A stretch of 11,635 nt of DNA. Origin: Lysobacteraceae bacterium. Its GTDB lineage: Bacteria > Pseudomonadota > Gammaproteobacteria > Xanthomonadales > Xanthomonadaceae. A model generated the notes under the pieces. It saw only the letters and a list, made by a program, of their open reading frames with translations, was not told the DNA's origin and did not search any database. How positions within the stretch are numbered: position 1 is the first letter of the stretch; every line of letters begins with the position of its first letter. The stretch is from assembly GCA_017990865.1 (NCBI GenBank), contig JAGNNB010000054.1:1-11635 (forward strand), written 5' to 3'. Below are positions 6,448-11,635 of the stretch, piece after piece. The translations under genes and the position numbers were made by a program.

Positions 6448-8370
6448 TCAGTAGATGTCCCGCGCGTAGCGGCCCTGCGCGGCGAGCGTCGCGATGTACT
6501 CGCCAGCGCCCTCCGCATCCAGGCCGCCGTGTTCGGCCACGATCTCGATCAACGTCGCATGCACGTCTTTCGCCATGCGCGTGGCGTCGCCGCAGACGTA
6601 CAGGTGCGCGCCGTTCTGTAGCCAGTCGTAGACCTCGCGGCCTTGTTCGCGCAGCGCGTGCTGCACATAGACCTTCTGCGCTTGATCGCGCGAGAACGCG
6701 AGGCTCAAGCGATGCAGCGCGCCGCGCCGTAGCGCGTCCTGCCATTCGGTCTGATACAGAAAATCGCTGCGCGCGTGCGGGTTGCCGAACACCAACCAGT
6801 TGCGACCGCTGGCGCCGACGGCTTCGCGTTCCTGCACGAAGCCGCGGAACGGTGCGACGCCCGTGCCGGGACCGATCATCAGGATGTCGCGCGACGGATC
6901 GGCAGGTAGGCGGAAGCGTTCGTTGCGCTCCAGGAACACCGGCAGGCTCGCGCCTTCTTCTGCGCGGGCCAGGAAATGCGAGGCCGCGCCCCAGCGCGTT
7001 TCGCCGCCGTGGGCGTATTCGATATGCGCCACCGTGAGATGCGCCTCATCGCCCACGGCTTTGCGGCTGGAGGCGATCGAGTACATGCGCGGCTGCAGCG
7101 GGCGCAGCGCGTCGATCAACGCGTTCGGTTCCCAGCGCGCAGGATGCGCGCGCAGCAGATCGAGCACTTGCCACTCCGCGAACAGCCGCGCGAGTGCTTC
7201 GCGGCCCTCGGCCGACAGCGCATGCTGCAGGGCATCGCTCGGCGCGCGCGCCGCATGCGCCGCGAGGAACGGACGGCTGAGTCGGGTGATTTCGCGTTCG
7301 TGGGCCAGCCAGTCCCGCAGCGGTCGTTCGCGTTCGCCGACCGCGACGACGGCATCGCCATCGACGCCCAGCGCGTCGATCAGCGCATCCACCAACGCGG
7401 GCGGGTTTTGCGGCCAGACGCCCAGCGCGTCGCCCGGTTCGTAGTCCAAGCCGCCGCCGTCGAGAGCGGTGCCGTCGAGGCCGATCTCGAGATGACGAAT
7501 ATCTTTCCCGGAATCGCGGCCGACGATGCGCTGATTCGTCAGCACTTCGGCCGCGAACGGGCGCTCGCGCGACCAGCGTTCGGGCGTGGGCGCGACCGGC
7601 CGCAGCGGCGTGACCGTCGCGGACGGCGCCGCCGGGCGCGGCGTCAAGGCGTCGGACGAACGGCGCTGCACGCTGTCCAGCCAAGGCGCGGCGATCGTAT
7701 CGATGTCCAGATCGGCATCGGCGCGATCGAGCCAGCGCTCGCCGCCCAATTCGGCCAAGCGCTCGTCGAGCCGGCGGCCGATCGCGCAGAACTGCGGGTA
7801 GCTGGAATCGCCCAGCCCCAGCACCGCGAATTTGAGCTGCGGCAGTTTCGGCGCGCGCTTGCCGAGCAGGTGTTCGACGAAACCGCGCGCATCGTCCGGC
7901 GGGTCGCCGTCGCCCTGCGTGCTGATCGCGATGGCGAGGTAGCGCTCGTTCGCCAATTCGCGCAGCGGGTAGGCATCGGCGCGCAGCAGCCGCACCGGCA
8001 GGCCGTCGGCGCTCAATCGCTGCGCCAGCGCTTCGGCCACGCGCTTGGCGTTGCCGGTCTGGCTGCCGTAGACGACGGTGAGCCGGGGCGGGTCGGCGGC
8101 GGTGCTGGCGATGCCCGGGTTCGCTTCGACGCCGGCCACCACGTCCGGCGTCGAAGCGCGACCTCCGTCGGTGCGTCCAGCGGCGAGTCCTGCCGCATAG
8201 CCCGACAACCACCACAACTGGGACGCCTCGAGTCGCTCGGTCAATCGGGCCAGCAAAAGCGCCTGATCCTGCGATAGCGGCAGAAGCGACGTTTCTCCGC
8301 GCGCCGTTGCCGTCGTCGCCCCGGGGAGGGTGAGCGGCGCATCGGTCGATGGCGCGAGGGCAGCGGACAT
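6448..8370 (-). CDS. cysJ: Sulfite reductase flavoprotein subunit CysJ
   Basis: Alpha subunit of NADPH-sulfite reductase; passes electrons from NADPH through FAD and FMN to CysI. It has 640 residues (E. coli 599). After an Ala/Thr-rich N-terminus, [14 protein letters not shown] (52-65) matches the CysJ leader helix. The flavodoxin-like FMN domain covers about 97-235, with [16 protein letters not shown] (100-115), [12 protein letters not shown] (150-161) and [12 protein letters not shown] (184-195). A Pro-rich linker (about 236-265) follows. The FAD domain has the RMYSIASS motif (428-435) and GAASHFLA (461-468). The NADPH domain has [16 protein letters not shown] (498-513) and [13 protein letters not shown] (591-603). 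The C-terminus RYARDIY resembles RYQRDVY of E. coli. The extra length lies in the N-terminus and linker. It is first gene of the leftward cysJIH unit and divergent from cysD. Confidence 0.96.
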   Translation of the reverse strand: MSAALAPSTDAPLTLPGATTATARGETSLLPLSQDQALLLARLTERLEASQLWWLSGYAAGLAAGRTDGGRASTPDVVAGVEANPGIASTAADPPRLTVVYGSQTGNAKRVAEALAQRLSADGLPVRLLRADAYPLRELANERYLAIAISTQGDGDPPDDARGFVEHLLGKRAPKLPQLKFAVLGLGDSSYPQFCAIGRRLDERLAELGGERWLDRADADLDIDTIAAPWLDSVQRRSSDALTPRPAAPSATVTPLRPVAPTPERWSRERPFAAEVLTNQRIVGRDSGKDIRHLEIGLDGTALDGGGLDYEPGDALGVWPQNPPALVDALIDALGVDGDAVVAVGERERPLRDWLAHEREITRLSRPFLAAHAARAPSDALQHALSAEGREALARLFAEWQVLDLLRAHPARWEPNALIDALRPLQPRMYSIASSRKAVGDEAHLTVAHIEYAHGGETRWGAASHFLARAEEGASLPVFLERNERFRLPADPSRDILMIGPGTGVAPFRGFVQEREAVGASGRNWLVFGNPHARSDFLYQTEWQDALRRGALHRLSLAFSRDQAQKVYVQHALREQGREVYDWLQNGAHLYVCGDATRMAKDVHATLIEIVAEHGGLDAEGAGEYIATLAAQGRYARDIY

Positions 8371-8572
8371 GGGCGGGTATCTGTGGCGAAGGGGGCGAGG
8401 CGGCGAACGAGTCGAATAAGCCGATGGGCATCGACCGATGGGCTCAGCCTAGGCAGTGCGGTCCTCGCGCGGAAAGGACGCCTCGTTATGCGCTTATGTC
8501 CCGCGCGGACTATCTGCGGCGTGCGCGGTGGCCGATACTAGACGCCGACCGATGCCACCGCCCCGAATGCCC
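8371..8572. promoter_or_regulatory. Divergent cysJ/cysD control region
   Basis: This 202-bp spacer between two divergent sulfur operons should hold both promoters. A 9-bp direct repeat CCGATGGGC occurs at 8421-8429 and 8435-8443, 14 bp apart in phase, and could bind a regulator. GATACT (8534-8539) is a possible -10 box for cysD. The complement of GAATAA (8413-8418), read TTATTC, is a possible -10 for cysJ. GTTATGCGCTTAT (8497-8509) is the most AT-rich part. No dyad like the one before cysG is seen. All assignments here are weak. Confidence 0.45.
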
Positions 8573-9508
8573 ATGTCCTCCTTGCCGGCGTCCGCCGCGC
8601 TCTCGCCCGGCGATCTCAGCCACCTCGATCGCCTGGAAGCCGAAAGCATCCACATCCTGCGCGAGGTCGCGGCCGAGTTCCGCAACCCGGTGATGCTGTA
8701 TTCCATCGGCAAGGACAGCTCGGTGCTGCTGCATCTGATGCTCAAGGCCTTCGCGCCGGCCAAGCCGCCCATCCCGCTGCTGCATATCGACACCGGCTGG
8801 AAGTTCTCGGAAATGATCGCCTTCCGCGACCGCCGCGCGGCCGAGACCGGCATCGAACTGCGCACCCACATCAATCCCGAAGGCGTGGCGCAGGGCATCG
8901 GCCCGATCAGTCACGGCGCCACCGTCCACACCGACGTGATGAAGACGCAGGCGCTGCGGCAGGCGCTGGATGCCGGCGGTTACGACGCGGCCATCGGCGG
9001 CGCGCGCCGCGACGAGGAAAAATCCCGCGCGAAAGAGCGCGTGTTCTCGTTCCGCAGCGCGCAGCATCGCTGGGACCCGAAGAATCAGCGCCCGGAGTTG
9101 TGGAACCTCTACAACACGCGGATCCACAAAGGCGAATCGGTGCGGGTGTTTCCGATTTCGAATTGGACCGAACTCGACGTGTGGCTCTACATCTACCGCG
9201 AACGCATTCCGGTGCCGTCGCTGTATCTCGCCGCCGAGCGTCCGGTGATCGAGCGCGACGGCGCCTTGCTGATGCTGGACGACGACCGCTTGCCGCTGCG
9301 CGAAGACGAAACCCCCGCGGTCAAGCGCGTGCGTTTCCGCACGCTCGGCTGCTATCCGCTGACCGGCGCGATCGAATCCGAAGCCGACACACTGGAAAAA
9401 ATCGTCGCCGAAATGCTGGTCGCGACCACTTCAGAACGCCAAGGCCGGGTGATCGATCACGACCCATCGGCGTCGATGGAGAAGAAGAAACAAGAGGGGT
9501 ATTTCTGA
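8573..9508 (+). CDS. cysD: Sulfate adenylyltransferase small subunit CysD
   Basis: Catalytic subunit of ATP sulfurylase: makes APS and pyrophosphate from sulfate and ATP, driven by GTP hydrolysis in CysN. With this start it has 311 residues (E. coli 302). It belongs to the PP-loop ATPase fold, with the SIGKDSS motif following NPVMLY, then [45 protein letters not shown], and the C-terminal [13 protein letters not shown] and KKQEGYF end, all near-identical to CysD. Three closely spaced in-frame ATGs (8552, 8567, 8573) are possible starts. The last is chosen because it gives the length closest to the family and leaves room for a leader; none has a clear Shine-Dalgarno sequence. The open frame back to 8456 has no similarity. 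Its stop overlaps the cysN start by one base (TGATG). Confidence 0.96.
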   Translation: MSSLPASAALSPGDLSHLDRLEAESIHILREVAAEFRNPVMLYSIGKDSSVLLHLMLKAFAPAKPPIPLLHIDTGWKFSEMIAFRDRRAAETGIELRTHINPEGVAQGIGPISHGATVHTDVMKTQALRQALDAGGYDAAIGGARRDEEKSRAKERVFSFRSAQHRWDPKNQRPELWNLYNTRIHKGESVRVFPISNWTELDVWLYIYRERIPVPSLYLAAERPVIERDGALLMLDDDRLPLREDETPAVKRVRFRTLGCYPLTGAIESEADTLEKIVAEMLVATTSERQGRVIDHDPSASMEKKKQEGYF

Positions 9509-11427
9509 TGTCGGCCGGTTTAGAACGCAGCGCCGTCGCAGCCGCGGATGCCGTCGCCGATTATCTGCAACGCCACGAACGCAAGCGTCTGCTGCGCTTC
9601 ATCACCTGCGGCAGCGTGGACGACGGCAAGAGCACGTTGATCGGTCGCCTGCTGCACGACACGCGCCTATTGCTGGACGATCAACTGGCCGCGCTCGAAC
9701 GCGACAGCCGTCGTCACGGCACCCAGAACGGCGAATTGGATTTCGCGCTGCTGGTGGACGGCCTGCAGGCCGAGCGCGAGCAGGGCATCACCATCGATGT
9801 CGCGTATCGCTTCTTCGATACCGACCGGCGCAAATTCATCGTCGCCGATTGCCCCGGGCACGAGCAGTACACCCGCAATATGGCGACCGGCGCGTCCACC
9901 GCCGACTTGGCCGTGGTGCTGGTGGATGCGCGCAAAGGCCTGCTGACGCAGACGCATCGGCACAGCTACATCGTCTCGCTGCTGGGCCTGCGGCATGTGG
10001 TGCTGGCGGTGAACAAGATGGATCTCGTCGATTTCGATCGCGGCATCTTCGCGCGCATCGAAAGCGATTACCGCGCGTTGGCGGCGAAGCTCGGTATTCC
10101 GCATGTGGTCGCGATCCCGCTGTCCGCGTTGCAGGGCGACAATCTGCTGCAGCGCTCCGCGCGCACGCCGTGGTACGAAGGCCCGACGCTGCTGGAACAC
10201 CTGGAAACCGTGGACACGCGCGAAGGCGAGCGCGATGCCCCGGGTTTTCGCATGCCGGTGCAATGGGTGTGTCGGCCGGATCAGCATTTCCGCGGTTTCG
10301 CCGGCACCGTCGCCGAGGGCGCGATCGCGCTGGGCGACGACGTGGTGGCGTTGCCGTCCGGCCGCCGTTCCCGCGTCGCGCGCATCGTGAGCGCGGATGC
10401 GACGCATGCCTTGATCGATCGCGCGCAGGCGACCCGCGGCGAAGCGGTGACGGTCACGCTGACCGACGAAATCGACATCAGTCGCGGTGATGTGATCTCA
10501 GCGGCGTCCGCTCCGGCGCAGGTCTCCGATCAATTCGCCGCGCATGTGCTGTGGATGGGCGAACAGCCGCTGCTGCCCGGGCGCCCGTACTGGTTGAAGA
10601 TCGGCGCGCGCAGCGTCGGTGCGTCGGTGACGGAGATCAAGCACAAGGTCGATGTGAACACGCAGGAGCCGCTGGCCGCGAAGCTGCTGGAGTTGAACGA
10701 AGTCGGCTACTGCAATCTGCATCTGGACCAACCCATCGCCTTCGAACGCTATGCCGATAGCCGCGCCTTGGGCGGGTTCATTCTGATCGATCGCCAGACC
10801 AACGCCACCGTCGCCGCCGGCACGCTGGATTTCGCGCTGCGCCGCGCCGAAAACGTGCATTGGCAGCATCTGGAAGTCGACAAAACCGCGCGCGCGCGCA
10901 GCCTGGGCCAAACGCCGCGCTGCCTGTGGTTCACGGGGCTGTCGGGCTCGGGCAAATCCACCATCGCCAATCTGGTCGAGAAGCGCCTGCAGGCGATGGG
11001 GCTGCATACGTACTTGCTGGACGGCGATAACGTCCGCCACGGTTTGAACAAGGACCTGGGTTTCAGCGATCAAGACCGCGTGGAGAACATCCGCCGCGTC
11101 GCCGAAGTCGCGCGCTTGATGGTCGATGCCGGCTTGATCGTATTGGTCAGCTTCATCTCGCCCTTCCGCGCCGAACGCCGCATGGCGCGCGAGTTGTTCG
11201 CCGACGGCGAGTTCGTCGAAGTCTTCGTCGATACGCCGTTGGAAGAAGTCGAGCGACGCGATGTGAAAGGTCTGTACGCGAAAGCGCGCGCCGGCAAGAT
11301 TCCGAATTTCACCGGCATCGATTCACCGTACGAAGTTCCGGAAGCGCCCGAACTTCGGTTGACGACCACCGACGAGAGCGCCGAGGCGCTGGCGGAGCGC
11401 GCGGTGGAGCGGTTGTTGGGCGATTGA
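9508..11427 (+). CDS. cysNC: Bifunctional CysN/CysC: ATP sulfurylase GTPase subunit fused to APS kinase
   Basis: A 639-residue fusion. Residues about 25-460 are CysN, an EF-Tu-like GTPase that drives ATP sulfurylase: P-loop GSVDDGKS (35-42), [13 protein letters not shown] (91-103), [11 protein letters not shown] (114-124), NKMDL (169-173), then two beta-barrel domains. Residues about 465-639 are CysC, which phosphorylates APS to PAPS: P-loop GLSGSGKS (477-484), [16 protein letters not shown] (505-520), the [13 protein letters not shown] loop (549-561) whose S551 matches the active-site serine of E. coli CysC, and [13 protein letters not shown] (597-609). The domains are joined by a short linker ([14 protein letters not shown]). 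Such fusions occur in Xanthomonadaceae and other proteobacteria. The ATG overlaps the cysD stop, with AGAGGGG (9493-9499) 8 nt upstream, so expression is coupled. The frame extends to 9100 only as a shadow of cysD. Confidence 0.96.
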   Translation: MSAGLERSAVAAADAVADYLQRHERKRLLRFITCGSVDDGKSTLIGRLLHDTRLLLDDQLAALERDSRRHGTQNGELDFALLVDGLQAEREQGITIDVAYRFFDTDRRKFIVADCPGHEQYTRNMATGASTADLAVVLVDARKGLLTQTHRHSYIVSLLGLRHVVLAVNKMDLVDFDRGIFARIESDYRALAAKLGIPHVVAIPLSALQGDNLLQRSARTPWYEGPTLLEHLETVDTREGERDAPGFRMPVQWVCRPDQHFRGFAGTVAEGAIALGDDVVALPSGRRSRVARIVSADATHALIDRAQATRGEAVTVTLTDEIDISRGDVISAASAPAQVSDQFAAHVLWMGEQPLLPGRPYWLKIGARSVGASVTEIKHKVDVNTQEPLAAKLLELNEVGYCNLHLDQPIAFERYADSRALGGFILIDRQTNATVAAGTLDFALRRAENVHWQHLEVDKTARARSLGQTPRCLWFTGLSGSGKSTIANLVEKRLQAMGLHTYLLDGDNVRHGLNKDLGFSDQDRVENIRRVAEVARLMVDAGLIVLVSFISPFRAERRMARELFADGEFVEVFVDTPLEEVERRDVKGLYAKARAGKIPNFTGIDSPYEVPEAPELRLTTTDESAEALAERAVERLLGD

Positions 11428-11469
11428 TTCGCCCGGCGCGCTCGCTGCGTGCCTATCGCCGACAACAAA

Positions 11470-11499
11470 GAAAACGCCCGGCTCTAACCGGGCGTTTTC
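11470..11499. terminator. Intrinsic terminator after cysNC, probably bidirectional
   Basis: GAAAACGCCCGG (11470-11481) and CCGGGCGTTTTC (11488-11499) form a perfect 12-bp stem around a CTCTAA loop. The A-rich left arm and T-rich right arm make it work in both directions: TTTT ends the plus-strand stem for cysDNC, and its complement does the same for the convergent gene on the right. Confidence 0.9.
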
Positions 11500-11531
11500 G
11501 TTCGGGCGATGCGCGATTCGCGCAAGCCGCG

Positions 11532-11635
11532 TCACTTCTTCTTTCGAATCATCTCGAACAGGAACAACAGCACGATCGCGCCGAGAATCGCCACCACCCA
11601 GGTCATCATGCCGTGACCGGGGTAGAGATAACCGC
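11532..11635 (-). CDS. C-terminal end of a small membrane protein, GlsB/YeaQ/YmgE-like
   Basis: Partial gene entering from the right edge. I translated 33 codons up to the TGA read at 11534-11532. The fragment ends with a 16-18-residue hydrophobic helix (MTWVVAILGAIVLLFLFEMI) and a basic RKKK tail. A preceding GHG and the V-V-A-x-L-G-A-I-V-L-L pattern resemble the last helix of GlsB/YeaQ/YmgE (transglycosylase-associated, PF04226) proteins. These are small three-helix inner-membrane proteins often tied to stress. Only the end is visible, so the family is tentative. It is convergent with cysNC and shares its terminator. Confidence 0.6.
   Translation of the reverse strand, partial: GYLYPGHGMMTWVVAILGAIVLLFLFEMIRKKK

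Noticed and set aside
6441..6518. N-terminal extension of cysI by 26 residues to an upstream ATG
   Set aside because: It would overlap the end of cysJ, and the extra residues are Arg-rich without similarity; family similarity begins near the ATG at 6440.
5400..7037. A 545-codon plus-strand frame opposite cysI and cysJ
   Set aside because: Its composition is typical of a shadow frame, and both sense genes opposite it are intact with all key motifs.
6976..8277. A 433-codon plus-strand frame, and a 461-codon minus-strand frame at 7046-8431, overlapping cysJ
   Set aside because: Both are out-of-frame shadows of cysJ and show no domain signature.

Overview
The window is about 11.6 kb of GC-rich DNA. 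It holds a nearly complete assimilatory sulfate reduction locus of a gammaproteobacterium, most likely Xanthomonadaceae (Lysobacter or a close relative). That placement is inferred from the high GC content, strong GC3 bias, the fused CysN/CysC protein and a gene set I recall from Xanthomonas-type cys loci. No rRNA or tRNA is present to confirm it.

Layout from left to right. A 5'-complete but 3'-truncated cysG (siroheme synthase) runs leftward off the window. It is divergent from a cysB-type LysR regulator across a 278-bp spacer that contains a perfect AT-rich dyad (1125-1143), the best operator candidate. Behind cysB come three plus-strand genes with no evident link to sulfur: a small three-helix membrane protein 3 bp after cysB, a six-helix membrane protein resembling DUF7010, and a DUF1801-domain protein. 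A 152-bp MITE-like element with IS5-like terminal inverted repeats and a TTAA duplication (3811-3970) follows. One TTAA copy contains the stop codon of cysH. The leftward cluster cysJ-cysI-cysH (sulfite reductase flavoprotein and hemoprotein, PAPS reductase) comes next. It is divergent from the rightward pair cysD-cysNC (ATP sulfurylase small subunit; GTPase subunit fused to APS kinase). A strong terminator follows, then the C-terminal end of a convergent small membrane protein resembling the GlsB/YeaQ/YmgE family.

How the genes work together. CysD and CysN make APS from sulfate and ATP, driven by GTP hydrolysis. The CysC domain phosphorylates APS to PAPS. CysH reduces PAPS to sulfite, and CysJ/CysI reduce sulfite to sulfide. 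CysG makes the siroheme CysI needs, and CysB is the likely activator. Sulfate uptake genes and cysteine synthase (cysK) are not in the window.

Most of the window is a conserved, well-understood pathway. I see no new multi-gene system. The parts worth a second look are the MITE and its insertion exactly at the cysH stop, the dyad between cysG and cysB, the partly changed effector pocket of CysB, and the accessory cassette separating cysB from cysH.
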